A stretch of 64,000 nt of DNA, taken from NCBI GenBank assembly GCA_003242885.1, contig QKMZ01000006.1:1-64000 (forward strand), given 5' to 3'. Below are positions 1 to 10,973 of this stretch, piece by piece. Position 1 is the stretch's first letter; each line of letters opens with the position of its first letter. The notes below the pieces were generated by a model. The model saw nothing but the letters and a program-made list of their open reading frames with translations. It was not told where the DNA came from and ran no database searches. This stretch comes from Candidatus Melainabacteria bacterium. Its GTDB lineage: Bacteria > Cyanobacteriota > Vampirovibrionia > Obscuribacterales > Obscuribacteraceae. The position numbers and the translations under genes are program-made.

Positions 1-677
1 GGAAATGGCAATTTATCTTGAAGGTCTTGAATAGCGGTTCTTACTTCTAGCTCCCCTCGACGAAGCAGGGCTACACATTCAGTCCACTGCGTGCTTATGT
101 CGGTCAGAGTAAGGGTTTGCAAGAATTGTCCACTAGGGTCACAGCCTGAATGGGCGACTAAATCGGCCTCGAAAAAGCCTGGCCGTGCGTCGTCCCACTC
201 AGTAAAAGTTCGTATTCGAATTTGACTTTTAAGTAGATTTCCTGGACGAGTTAGACTCAGTGAGAATCTTCCGCCTTTGCGCACTGGTCTCAGAATTCTG
301 TCAACGGTTGCTGCGCTCACAGACAGTAGTTGTACACGAACAGCTGCTTCGATTTGCAGATGACCGCACCGCTCCAAAGCCGTTACCAATTCAGGAATGA
401 AAGGAACAAGCCTCTTTGAGCAAAGGCAGTTGCTTGCCTCCCAAACTAGAATCAAGGCGGTTTTAAATGCTTCGTCATACTTGCGGGGACGCGTGCGAAG
501 GTTTTCTTTCACCTGTTCATCATTCAAAAGAGAGAGTGCGTACTTACGGTTGTAACCCGTCGCCTCAACGAAAAGCGTCAGCAGTTCGCCTTTCCTGGTC
601 CAAGAAGCACTCAAGTATTGTGGGCGCAGGGACTCTAAAAGCTCTTTTCTAGACTGTTTGCTCATTCTGTGCCTCAT
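1..677 (-). CDS. DDE integrase-type transposase, partial (runs off window start)
   Basis: The reverse strand is open from an ATG at 677 (alternative ATG at 665, preceded by an AGGATGAGG ribosome site) to base 1, about 225 codons. The N-terminus has a basic helix-turn-helix-like region (KQSRKELLESLRPQY, GYNRKYALSLL), then CSKRLVPFIPELV and a segment LLSVSAATVDRILRP. The start of an RNase H-like catalytic core follows: EADLVAHSG carries the probable first catalytic Asp and TLTDISTQWTE the probable second. The order matches integrase-core transposases often labelled ISNCY; the family name is from memory of such proteins. The C-terminus with the last acidic residue is outside the window. No stop or frameshift is seen in the visible part, so the element could be active. 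Confidence 0.85.
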   Translation of the reverse strand, partial: MRHRMSKQSRKELLESLRPQYLSASWTRKGELLTLFVEATGYNRKYALSLLNDEQVKENLRTRPRKYDEAFKTALILVWEASNCLCSKRLVPFIPELVTALERCGHLQIEAAVRVQLLSVSAATVDRILRPVRKGGRFSLSLTRPGNLLKSQIRIRTFTEWDDARPGFFEADLVAHSGCDPSGQFLQTLTLTDISTQWTECVALLRRGELEVRTAIQDLQDKLPF

Positions 678-760
678 CCTTTTGACCCCCTGAAGAAGGC
701 AAGGGGTCAGATTTTAGATGAGGCAACAACTTCTTAGTAGTTAGCTTTTGGATGAGGCAA
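671..760. repeat. Insertion element end with iterated sites
   Basis: Just upstream of the transposase start lie an inverted repeat TGACCCC/GGGGTCA (683-689 and 703-709) and two direct copies of TTTTRGATGAGGCAA (712-726 and 746-760), spaced 34 bp. A third, inverted copy of GGATGAGGC overlaps the transposase start (671-679). Such iterated motifs are typical of transposase binding sites at an element end. The exact outer boundary and target duplication cannot be set because the other end is missing. Confidence 0.55.
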
Positions 761-827
761 TGCGAAAAATTTCGGAGTAGGTGTACAAGTAAAAATTGAT
801 GCCTGGCAGGAGTCGAAAATGCAACAA

Positions 828-849
828 GGGAGATGCATTTGCATCTCCC
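828..849 (-). terminator. Strong hairpin, possible terminator of the rpoB-rpoC1-rpoC2 operon
   Basis: A near-perfect 10-bp stem (GGGAGATGCA with TGCATCTCCC) sits about 105 bases beyond the rpoC2 stop on the reverse strand. It is followed there by a T-containing but broken tract. The T-run is weak, so this may instead be a processing or stability hairpin. Confidence 0.45.
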
Positions 850-927
850 CTGAAAAGTGGCTTGCAGCCTCTTACTTTGTTGTTCGCACAAAACAAAAAT
901 AGTTTCGCATGAACCGATTTTCCAACC

Positions 928-948
928 GGTCGACGCATGGCGTCGACC
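928..948. repeat. REP-like palindrome (GTCGAC family)
   Basis: A 9-bp stem GGTCGACGC/GCGTCGACC with an ATG loop lies six bases after the rpoC2 stop. On the reverse strand it reads GGTCGACGCCATGCGTCGACC, preceded by GTAG. The same core recurs at 15.8, 38.0 and 58.2-58.4 kb, so it is a dispersed intergenic repeat rather than an rpo-specific element. Confidence 0.7.
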
Positions 949-953
949 CTACA

Positions 954-3900
954 TTACGCAGGCACGTTGAACGAGCCTTCGCCGATCGGAGGATAGATAT
1001 CTTCTTCCTCTTCCTCTTCTTCCTGCGCTGGTGTGTGGCCTTGGAAGCCAGTACCTGCTGGGATGAGGCGACCGATGATGACGTTTTCCTTCAAGCCGCG
1101 CAGCCAGTCCTTCTTACCTTCAACCGCAGCTTCCGTGAGGATACGGGTTGTTTCTTGGAAGGATGCAGCCGAGATGAAGCTTTCCGTGTTCAAGCTGGCT
1201 TTGGTGATACCGAGCAAGACCGGTGTGAATGTAGCTTCGCGGATGCCGAGTTGTCTGCAGCGCTCGTTCTCTTGATCGATCGAATAGCGCTCCATGAGTT
1301 CGCCTGGCAGCAAGATGGTTTCGCCCGGCTCATCAACACGCACTTTGCGGGTCATCTGACGAACGATAACTTCGATGTGTTTGTCGGCGATTTCTACACC
1401 TTGTGAGCGGTATACAGATTGAACTTCGTCAACCAGATACTTCTGCGCAGCTTCGATGCCGAGCAAGCGGACAACGTCGTGTGGGTTCGGCGGACCGTCT
1501 GTGAGTGCTTTACCGATTGTGATATCTTCTCCGTCTTCAACAACGATGTTGAGTCCGGCAGGAATGATGATTTCCTCTTCGCCGGCGTCTGAGTAGACGA
1601 CATAGAGGCGGTGGGTATCATCTTCGGTGACCACTTTGGCGCGTCCTGCACGCTCTGCAAGGATGGCGTTTTCTTTCGGCTTTCTGGCTTCCAACAATTC
1701 TTCGACTCTCGGAAGACCCTGAACGATGTCCCCGGTCTTTTGTCTTTCGAAGATGAGGGTTGCGAGCAAGTCACCTCTTTGTACCAGCGCTCCGTCTTCA
1801 CTTTGTAATTGAGTGTTGACTGAGATCAGGTACGGACGTCCTTTTCTCACGAAGTAATCGGTGCCTTCAACCTTAACGACTTGTCCTGACACGGTCGATG
1901 GAGTCGACTTCGTGAGCGGGTCGCCCTGTTTGACGAGATCGCCTTCTTTAGCGACCGCGGCGCCTTTGCCTTTGTGGATGACTTGTTGTTCTTCCGTAAT
2001 CAACAGAATACGACGTTCGTCTGTCTTGGACAGTTGTACGCGGGCTGCTGACTTGGTCAAAACTTGAGTCGTGGCAACTGCCGACTTCGCGTCAACGATG
2101 TCGCCGTGCTGCACTGACAGCAAGGTGACGTTGATGTCGTGTTCGCGACGCAGCAAGATGTTTTCTTGGACGACGATGTTGAGGTCGTCGGTGATTTCCA
2201 CCGTGCCTTTGAGGGTCGCCAATTGTCCTTGCATTTGCAGTACAAGCGACGTACGGGTCAGTTGCGCGCCCTGGAGGTTGCGAACTTTTTCTCTGTCGCG
2301 GAAAAGCAATTGAGTTACCGAGCGCAAGGAGATCTTTTCGTCGGTTGCTCTGTGCTTGAACTTGGTTTCGCGCGGCTCGATCCAATACTCTTCGACTGGA
2401 CGAACGAGCAGTTGCATGGTGCCGTCTTCGCGCTCGATGACGTTGACGATCTTGCGATCTTTATACTTCATGCCTTCGAGGATTTCGGTACCCGGATCGA
2501 CGATTTGACCTTCTTGTACTTTGACTTCGGTCGGATCGTTGATGCCGTGCAGGTCGCCTGGACGGATGATTACTTCGTGGATGATGTCGTTATCGGCAAC
2601 GATTTCGACAACGCCGTCCATGTGAGCGAATACGTCTTTAACGACTTCTTGTCCGGCAGTAACCAGCTCGCCGGTTTCGCTCATCTTCAGTGAGCTGTCC
2701 TTCGAGATGAAGTGAACTTCTTCCGGAACGAAGAGCACGCGACCAGGCTTGGTCACGACTCTGCGGTCGTCGATTTCTACGCCGTCATAAATAATCTCAC
2801 CGCCAGTGGTGACGACATTGGTGCCGTCTTCAACCAGTTCGGCGACGATTTTGCCGTTTTCAACAATTTCGCCTTCAGCAATCTTGAGCGTGTAGGCTTC
2901 TTTCTGCTTGTTGACTCTCCAGGTGTAGCCTTGCTTGGCGCCTTCGAGTTTGGCATTGCCTGCGCCGACAGAAGCGATGACGATGTTCATCTCTTTGCCT
3001 TTGACGAGGCGGGTGACGGTTTTCTTACCGCTCTTAACCTGTTCTGTTTCCAGTTCTGGTCCGAATCTGACTTCACCGCCGTGTTCGGTAGTGATTTGGA
3101 TTTCGGCAAGAACATCATGCGCATTAACGTCTTGCCCGTCTTTGACGACTACATGAGCGCCTGACGGCAAGTTGTATACGTCACCTTCCAGTACCCAGAT
3201 GATACCGGCGCGGTTGGCGGTGCGGGAGATGTTGCCTTGACGGTCGCGCTTTTCGTCAGCCTGGAAGCCTGCGAATGCGACACGACCGGAGATATCTGCG
3301 GTGATATCTTTCGTCGCGCGTTCGGTCAAGTTCTTCTTCATGCCCGGCGGGTCGTACTCTGCTACGACTTGTCCGGCAGTCACTTCCGAGCCGGAAGGAA
3401 TCATCAGCAAGGCACCTACTGGAAGCGCTTCTGAATGCTCTTTCTTCTCGTTGGCGAATTTGACGGAGCCTTCACGAGTTGTTTGCTCTACGATGTCACC
3501 GTACGCGGTGCGTACAGATTTGCAAGCAATTTTGAAAGTGAAAGTTCCATTCAATGGAGCCTTGACCTGAATACGGCTGGAACCACCAGCGACGGCGCCG
3601 CCGGTGTGGAATGTTCTCATTGTGAGCTGTGTTCCAGGCTCACCGATTGATTGTGCGGCGATGATGCCGATTGCTTCGCCGACGTCCACCTGGCGCTTCG
3701 AGGTCATCGAATAGCCGTAGCACTTCTGGCAAACACCGTATTGGCTTTCGCAAGTAAGTGGTGAACGTACTTTGACAAACGTTTGTTTCTTGAGCGCTTT
3801 AGCATTGTCTTTGGCCCAATTGACGCTGATAGACTCGCCGGCTTTAGCGATGACTTCGCCTGTTTCGGTGTCGACAACATCAAGAGATACGCAACGACCG

Positions 3901-4640
3901 ACAACACGCTCTTCAAGGTTGACTACTTCTTTGTCGCCTTCCTTGATCGGATACATGTCGATACCGCGGATGGTTCCGCAGTCCAAATCGCGAACGATAA
4001 CGTCTTGCGCAACGTCAACGAGACGACGGGTTAGATAACCAGAGTCGGCTGTTTTCAGCGCTGTATCTACAAGACCCTTTCTGGCGCCGTAAGACGAGAT
4101 GATGTACTCGGTTACGTTCAAGCCTTCACGGAAGTTTGCCTTAATCGGCAAGTCGATGATCTGACCTTGAGAGTCAGCCATCAAGCCCCGCATACCGACG
4201 AGCTGACGGACCTGGGAGATGTTACCCCGGGCGCCGGAGAATGCCATCATGTATACCGGGTTGAGACGGTCGAAATTGTCGACCACTTCTTTCGTCAATT
4301 GGTCAGTGGTTGCAGACCAGGTGTCGATAACTTTGTTGTAGCGCTCAACTTCTGTGATTTCGCCGCGCTCGTAGCGTCTTTGTGCCGCTTCGATTTCCTT
4401 TTCTGCAGACGAGATCAATCCGCGTTTCGCTTCAGGAACGTCGAGGTCGTCAATTGAGATCGTTACGCCGGCTTTGGTGGCGAACTGGAATCCCAAGTCT
4501 TTGAGAGCATTGGCGAGTTCGGCAGTGCGGGCAGTGCCGTACTTTTCGTAGACAGTCGCCAGCAATTTGCCGAGCTTCTTCTTGTCCACTGTCTCGTTGA
4601 TGAACTCCATTACTTCTTCTTTTTTAGGCGTCGTAACCAT
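954..4640 (-). CDS. rpoC2: DNA-directed RNA polymerase subunit beta-prime, C-terminal part (RpoC2)
   Basis: This is a 1228-residue homologue of the C-terminal portion of bacterial beta-prime. It forms the polymerase core together with RpoC1, RpoB, alpha and omega. The N-terminal region carries the conserved block FDRLNPVYMMAFSGARGN and RGLMADSQGQIIDLPI near the bridge helix/trigger loop. A zinc site is visible as Cys in VRDLDCGT and then CESQYGVCQKCYG. The trigger-loop region IIAAQSIGEPGTQLTMRTFH is intact. The long middle, rich in beta-hammerhead repeats, matches the insertion found in cyanobacterial RpoC2. The C-terminus ends in an acidic run (EEEEEEEE) then DIYPPIGEG. AGAGGAACCC precedes the ATG at a good distance. 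The gene is last in the rpoB-rpoC1-rpoC2 operon. The split from rpoC1 is real: each part has its own start, stop and ribosome site. Confidence 0.98.
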   Translation of the reverse strand: MVTTPKKEEVMEFINETVDKKKLGKLLATVYEKYGTARTAELANALKDLGFQFATKAGVTISIDDLDVPEAKRGLISSAEKEIEAAQRRYERGEITEVERYNKVIDTWSATTDQLTKEVVDNFDRLNPVYMMAFSGARGNISQVRQLVGMRGLMADSQGQIIDLPIKANFREGLNVTEYIISSYGARKGLVDTALKTADSGYLTRRLVDVAQDVIVRDLDCGTIRGIDMYPIKEGDKEVVNLEERVVGRCVSLDVVDTETGEVIAKAGESISVNWAKDNAKALKKQTFVKVRSPLTCESQYGVCQKCYGYSMTSKRQVDVGEAIGIIAAQSIGEPGTQLTMRTFHTGGAVAGGSSRIQVKAPLNGTFTFKIACKSVRTAYGDIVEQTTREGSVKFANEKKEHSEALPVGALLMIPSGSEVTAGQVVAEYDPPGMKKNLTERATKDITADISGRVAFAGFQADEKRDRQGNISRTANRAGIIWVLEGDVYNLPSGAHVVVKDGQDVNAHDVLAEIQITTEHGGEVRFGPELETEQVKSGKKTVTRLVKGKEMNIVIASVGAGNAKLEGAKQGYTWRVNKQKEAYTLKIAEGEIVENGKIVAELVEDGTNVVTTGGEIIYDGVEIDDRRVVTKPGRVLFVPEEVHFISKDSSLKMSETGELVTAGQEVVKDVFAHMDGVVEIVADNDIIHEVIIRPGDLHGINDPTEVKVQEGQIVDPGTEILEGMKYKDRKIVNVIEREDGTMQLLVRPVEEYWIEPRETKFKHRATDEKISLRSVTQLLFRDREKVRNLQGAQLTRTSLVLQMQGQLATLKGTVEITDDLNIVVQENILLRREHDINVTLLSVQHGDIVDAKSAVATTQVLTKSAARVQLSKTDERRILLITEEQQVIHKGKGAAVAKEGDLVKQGDPLTKSTPSTVSGQVVKVEGTDYFVRKGRPYLISVNTQLQSEDGALVQRGDLLATLIFERQKTGDIVQGLPRVEELLEARKPKENAILAERAGRAKVVTEDDTHRLYVVYSDAGEEEIIIPAGLNIVVEDGEDITIGKALTDGPPNPHDVVRLLGIEAAQKYLVDEVQSVYRSQGVEIADKHIEVIVRQMTRKVRVDEPGETILLPGELMERYSIDQENERCRQLGIREATFTPVLLGITKASLNTESFISAASFQETTRILTEAAVEGKKDWLRGLKENVIIGRLIPAGTGFQGHTPAQEEEEEEEDIYPPIGEGSFNVPA

Positions 4641-4745
4641 GGGTTCCTCTTTAGTGCTTTGGTTTGGTTAGCGTAATTTTGAGGTTTGAAACTTCAAGTG
4701 GGTGGAGCGCCGACTCTTTTAAAACGAGTGGCGCTCCCCGTTTAG

Positions 4746-6731
<1,986 letters not shown>

Positions 6732-6735
6732 TCAT

Positions 6736-9700
6736 TTAGAAGTCGTCATCCGCGCCGTCTTCATCTGCAGCATCGTCAGTTGCAGCTCCGACTACGGCAT
6801 CATCGCCGCCGCCGAGGGCTGAAACAACGTTTTGCATGATTGATGAAGCACCGGATTCAGTACCGCTGTCCGATTCGGAATCGCTGCTGCCGCCGTCGTC
6901 GCCGAAATCATCGTCGCCTTCAGACACAGCTACAACACCTTGAGGAACGGACTGCTGTCTCAATTCTGCAAGTTCGGACTCGATGCCGATCTCGCCGAAT
7001 GGACTCATGCGGCGCATTCCGCGCGGGCGCACTTCTTCTACTTCAGTCATCAAGTCGACTTCGATTTCGCCGCCTTCGCGTGTGCGTTTGGCGACGGAAA
7101 CGTCGAGACCGATGGACTGCAATTCACGAACCAGTACCTTGAAGGATTCAGGAATACCAGGACGCTTCAGGTTTTCACCCTTAACGATAGATTCGTACGC
7201 TTTGGAGCGACCATTAACGTCGTCAGACTTGATGGTGAGCATCTCTTGCAGAGAGTAGGAGGCGCCGAATGCTTCGAGAGCCCAGCATTCCATTTCTCCG
7301 AGACGCTGTCCGCCGAATTGCGCTTTACCGCCGAGAGGCTGCTGCGTAACCAGCGAGTATGGTCCTGTGGAACGAGCGTGAATCTTGTCGTCTACCAGGT
7401 GGACCAGCTTCATCATGTAGATCTTGCCGACGGTGACAGGATTGTCGAAGGGATCGCCGGTTCTGCCGTCTGACAGGATGACTTTACCGTCATCGCCGAC
7501 CCACGGAGCTTCAGCTTTGACTTTGCCCTTCTTGATCTCGTCATGTACGAGAGCCGATGATGCTTCTTTGGCGTGCATTTCGTCGAACGGCGGCACTTCG
7601 TAGTGCAAGCCGGTGAGCATTGCAGCCAATCCGAGCAGAGTTTCGAATGTCTGTCCGACGTTCATACGGCTCGGTACACCAAGCGGGTTCAAGACGATGT
7701 CGACAGGTGTGCCGTCCGGAAGGAAAGGCATGTCTTCGCAAGGAAGAATCTTCGCGACGATACCTTTGTTGCCGTGACGTCCTGCGACTTTGTCTCCGAC
7801 TGAGATTTTGCGTTTTTGTGCGATATAAACGCGAACAACCTTGTTGGCGACAGGCGGAAGCTCGTCACCTTTTTCGCGGTCGAACACTTTCACGCCTACA
7901 ACACGACCGCCTTCACCGTGCGGAACGCGCAGTGAGTTGTCGCGAACATCTCTGGCTTTTTCACCGAAGATGGCGCGCAAGAGTTTTTCTTCCGGCGGGT
8001 GTTCGGATTCGCCCTTCGGTGTAATCTTGCCGACCAGGATGTCGTCAGGATAAACACGTGAGCCGATTCTGACGATGCCGTTTTCGTCCAAGTGACGCAG
8101 CGATTCTTCAGAAACGTTCGGCACTTCACGAGTGATTTCTTCCGGACCGAGCTTCGTAGAACGAGCATCGATTTCCAATTTTTCAATGTGGATGGAAGTC
8201 ATCACATCGTCGAATACGAGACGCTGACTTATAAGGATCGCATCTTCAAAGTTGTAGCCTTCCCATGGCATGAAGGCCACAAGCAGGTTGCGTCCTACCG
8301 CCAGCTCACCACGCTTGGTGGCGGCACCGTCGGCGATGACCATGCCCGGCTTGATGTTGTCGCCGACTTCAACAATCGGCTTCTGGTTCAAGCAGGTGTC
8401 TTGGTTAGAACGTTGGAACTTAGCGAGTCTATATTTGACCAGTCGCTTGTCCTTGGTTCTTACGTGAACAGCCGTCGCTGAAACGTATTCGCATTTGCCT
8501 TCGACGTCAGCGACCACAACCATCCCGGAGTCTTTTGCGGATTGCTTTTCGATACCGGTGGTTACGAATGCGCGCTCTGTTTGAATCAGAGGCACAGACT
8601 GACGTTGCATGTTCGAGCCCATCAGTGCGCGGTTAGCGTCATCGTGCTCGAGGAACGGAATCAAAGCTGTTCCGACAGATACGATCTGAATCGGTGACAC
8701 GCCGACATAGTCGACTTGCTCAGGCGGAGTTTCTTCGAACTCGGCTTTGTAGCGCACCGGAACCAGGGGATGAACGAAGTCACCGTTGTCCTTGACTGGC
8801 ACGTCACCGGGAGCGACACGATACTTGTCTTCTTCATCTGCTGTCAGGTAGTGAATGTCGTCAGTAACTCTGCCGTTTTCTACCTTTCTATATGGAGTTT
8901 CGATGAATCCATATTCGTTGACTCGAGCGTGAGTTGCCAGAGAGCCGATCAAACCTGCATTCGGACCTTCCGGAGTTTCTACCGGGCAGATACGACCGTA
9001 GTGGCTGGGGTGAATATCGCGGACCGCGAAACCAGCACGTTCTCTCGACAAACCGCCAGGTCCAAGTGCAGACAATCTGCGCTTGTGGGTCAGTTCTGCC
9101 AGAGGATTGGTCTGGTCCATGAACTGAGACAACTGCGACGATCCGAAGAATTCACGGATGGCAGCTACCAAGGGCTTGGTGTTTAGTAGATTTGCCGGTG
9201 TCAGAGTATCGACATCTTGCAATGTCATACGCTCACGAACAATTCTTTCCAAACGGGTCAAACCGATACGGAACTGGTTCTGAAGCAGTTCGCCAACCGA
9301 TCTGATACGGCGGTTGCCGAGGTGGTCGATGTCATCAACCTGACCATCGTCATAGTGCAAGCCGATCAAATAGTCCACTGCAGCCACGATATCTTCGCGG
9401 GTCAGAGTGCGTTGTTGCTCAGGAACCGAGAGTGTGAGCTTCTTATTCAATTTATAGCGGCCGACTTTACCCAAGTCGTAGCGCTTGTCGTCGAAGAAGC
9501 GGCTGTCGATGATTGATTGTCCACCAGCTACAGACGGCGGATCGCCGGGACGCAGCTTTCTGTACACTTCAATCAATGAATCTTCTCTGGACTTGGTGTT
9601 GTCCTTTTCCAGCGTCTTCTTAAGGAAGTCGCGGTGACGGAAAAGTGATTCCATTTCGGAATCCGAATAGCCAAGCGCTCTCAGCAGAGTGGTTGCCGGG

Positions 9701-10275
9701 AGCTTTCTATTCTTGTCGATTTTGACGTAGATAACGTCATTGACGTCTGTCTCGAACTTCAGCCATGCGCCGCGGTTCGGGATAAGTGTTGCGGAGAACG
9801 TACGCTTACCGTTGGTGTCGATTTCGCGCTTGTAATAGATGCCGGGGCTTCTGACAATTTGCGAAACAATGACGCGTTCTGCGCCATTAATAATGAACGT
9901 ACCGCGGTCGGTCATCATTGGGATGTCACCGACGTAGATTTCCTGCTCCTTGATTTCACCGATTTCGCGGTTGACCAGGCGCATTTGAATACGCAATTTC
10001 TTGGTGAAGCTGGCGTCGAGCTCTCTGGCTTCCTCAGGCGTCTTTGGCTTGTTAGGCTCTGTGTGATCTTCGAATGTGTAATTCGTCAAGAAATGGAGCT
10101 CGAGCTTGCCCGTGTAGTCTTTGATAGGGCTGAATGCTCGGAGTTCTTCTCCGAGACCCTCATCGATAAACCACTTGAACGAACTCTTCTGAATTTCTGC
10201 CAAATCGGGCAAGTCGGCGATGCGTGAGCTGCCGACCCCGAAGGTCTTGACGCGCTCCGTTAACTCTAAAGCCAT
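6736..10275 (-). CDS. rpoB: DNA-directed RNA polymerase subunit beta
   Basis: This is the beta subunit of RNA polymerase, 1179 residues, first gene of the operon. Conserved blocks are visible in order: [10 protein letters not shown], the rifampicin-region segment [61 protein letters not shown], and the C-terminal block [30 protein letters not shown] stands before the ATG at 10275. After the last conserved segment ([20 protein letters not shown]) there is a tail of roughly 70 residues that is very rich in Asp, Ser and Gly and ends in DGADDDF. Most beta subunits end shortly after the conserved block, so this tail is lineage-specific. Confidence 0.98.
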   Translation of the reverse strand: MALELTERVKTFGVGSSRIADLPDLAEIQKSSFKWFIDEGLGEELRAFSPIKDYTGKLELHFLTNYTFEDHTEPNKPKTPEEARELDASFTKKLRIQMRLVNREIGEIKEQEIYVGDIPMMTDRGTFIINGAERVIVSQIVRSPGIYYKREIDTNGKRTFSATLIPNRGAWLKFETDVNDVIYVKIDKNRKLPATTLLRALGYSDSEMESLFRHRDFLKKTLEKDNTKSREDSLIEVYRKLRPGDPPSVAGGQSIIDSRFFDDKRYDLGKVGRYKLNKKLTLSVPEQQRTLTREDIVAAVDYLIGLHYDDGQVDDIDHLGNRRIRSVGELLQNQFRIGLTRLERIVRERMTLQDVDTLTPANLLNTKPLVAAIREFFGSSQLSQFMDQTNPLAELTHKRRLSALGPGGLSRERAGFAVRDIHPSHYGRICPVETPEGPNAGLIGSLATHARVNEYGFIETPYRKVENGRVTDDIHYLTADEEDKYRVAPGDVPVKDNGDFVHPLVPVRYKAEFEETPPEQVDYVGVSPIQIVSVGTALIPFLEHDDANRALMGSNMQRQSVPLIQTERAFVTTGIEKQSAKDSGMVVVADVEGKCEYVSATAVHVRTKDKRLVKYRLAKFQRSNQDTCLNQKPIVEVGDNIKPGMVIADGAATKRGELAVGRNLLVAFMPWEGYNFEDAILISQRLVFDDVMTSIHIEKLEIDARSTKLGPEEITREVPNVSEESLRHLDENGIVRIGSRVYPDDILVGKITPKGESEHPPEEKLLRAIFGEKARDVRDNSLRVPHGEGGRVVGVKVFDREKGDELPPVANKVVRVYIAQKRKISVGDKVAGRHGNKGIVAKILPCEDMPFLPDGTPVDIVLNPLGVPSRMNVGQTFETLLGLAAMLTGLHYEVPPFDEMHAKEASSALVHDEIKKGKVKAEAPWVGDDGKVILSDGRTGDPFDNPVTVGKIYMMKLVHLVDDKIHARSTGPYSLVTQQPLGGKAQFGGQRLGEMECWALEAFGASYSLQEMLTIKSDDVNGRSKAYESIVKGENLKRPGIPESFKVLVRELQSIGLDVSVAKRTREGGEIEVDLMTEVEEVRPRGMRRMSPFGEIGIESELAELRQQSVPQGVVAVSEGDDDFGDDGGSSDSESDSGTESGASSIMQNVVSALGGGDDAVVGAATDDAADEDGADDDF

Positions 10276-10384
10276 CGATTACCTCTGGGTTCTTGGTCGG
10301 GGACCATTGACAATATGCAAGCACGGCGATTTGCTCGCACAGACCAATGCGACGTTGGTACGTGAGCGCAAACCGGAATTTGCA

Positions 10385-10414
10385 ACTATACGTAGCTACT
10401 AATTGTATTGTCAA
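10385..10414 (-). promoter_or_regulatory. Sigma-70 type promoter of the rpoB operon
   Basis: On the reverse strand a perfect -35 TTGACA (10414-10409) is followed by 18 bases and then TATAGT as -10 (10390-10385). Transcription would start near 10378, leaving a leader of about 100 bases before the rpoB ATG at 10275. No ribosomal protein gene (rplJ/rplL) lies upstream, so rpoB has its own promoter here. Confidence 0.7.
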
Positions 10415-10762
10415 ACGAATTGTTGTGAATGTTGAAGTGAGTGGTTTGGGGTTTTGTCGAGTTAACTCTGTCTCATAAAGCTGGAGCTAATCGATTCAAC
10501 GCGTTGCAGATTTGATTAAATCTCGCTAATCATGTTGCGCGTTTGTAGTGAAAGGTCAAACTCGGGTGAAAAAACGCTCAGATTGCCGCTAATGATCGAT
10601 TGCTCTCTTGCGGTTTTTATACGTCGCGTGATCACAGCGGCACAGCGGGCTGATCTGATAAAACGGGCGCTGTTGCAAGTATGGCGATAAAAAAGCAAGA
10701 TCAAGTGATCATGCGGTTTCTATTGAAACAATATCGGCTGCATATTGAGAACTGGTTCGCTG

Positions 10763-10768
10763 TATGAT
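10763..10768 (+). promoter_or_regulatory. Possible -10 box of the tRNA-Sec gene
   Basis: TATGAT ends seven bases before the first base of the tRNA, so transcription could start at or next to the mature 5' end. A matching -35 is not clear. This is a positional inference. Confidence 0.35.
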
Positions 10769-10775
10769 CGATTTT

Positions 10776-10871
10776 GGGGATGGAGCGCTGCTGGTGTTGC
10801 GTGCGGTCTTCAAAACCGTTGTGGGGCAGATAAACGCTGTCCTGGGTGGGTTCGATTCCTACGCATCCCCG
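10776..10871 (+). tRNA. selC: tRNA-Sec (selenocysteine, anticodon TCA)
   Basis: This 96-base cloverleaf reads UGA as selenocysteine. The acceptor stem pairs GGGGATG (10776-10782) with CATCCCC (10864-10870), and G at 10871 is the discriminator base. The anticodon arm CGGT-CTTCAAA-ACCG presents TCA. A long extra arm follows, with GGGCAG pairing to CTGTCC. The T arm is GTGGG-TTCGATT-CCTAC. The long variable arm, the CTTCAAA loop and the unusual length are characteristic of bacterial tRNA-Sec. The eighth acceptor pair expected of bacterial tRNA-Sec would be G-G (10783 and 10863) and does not form. CCA is not encoded. The gene lies between rpoB (divergent) and a Xer-type recombinase gene. It implies SelA, SelB and SelD elsewhere in the genome. 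Confidence 0.9.
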
Positions 10872-10973
10872 ATATTGTCAAGCGAAAATTGTCAAGAGAA
10901 AAGACGATTCGCAAACCGAAAAATTCCACAGGTGGGGGCTTTACAAAGATTAGCCGCCACCCATAATTAGTTA

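Noticed and set aside
10776..10871. UGA suppressor tRNA (Trp-like)
   Set aside because: The long structured extra arm and overall length fit tRNA-Sec, not a tRNA-Trp variant.
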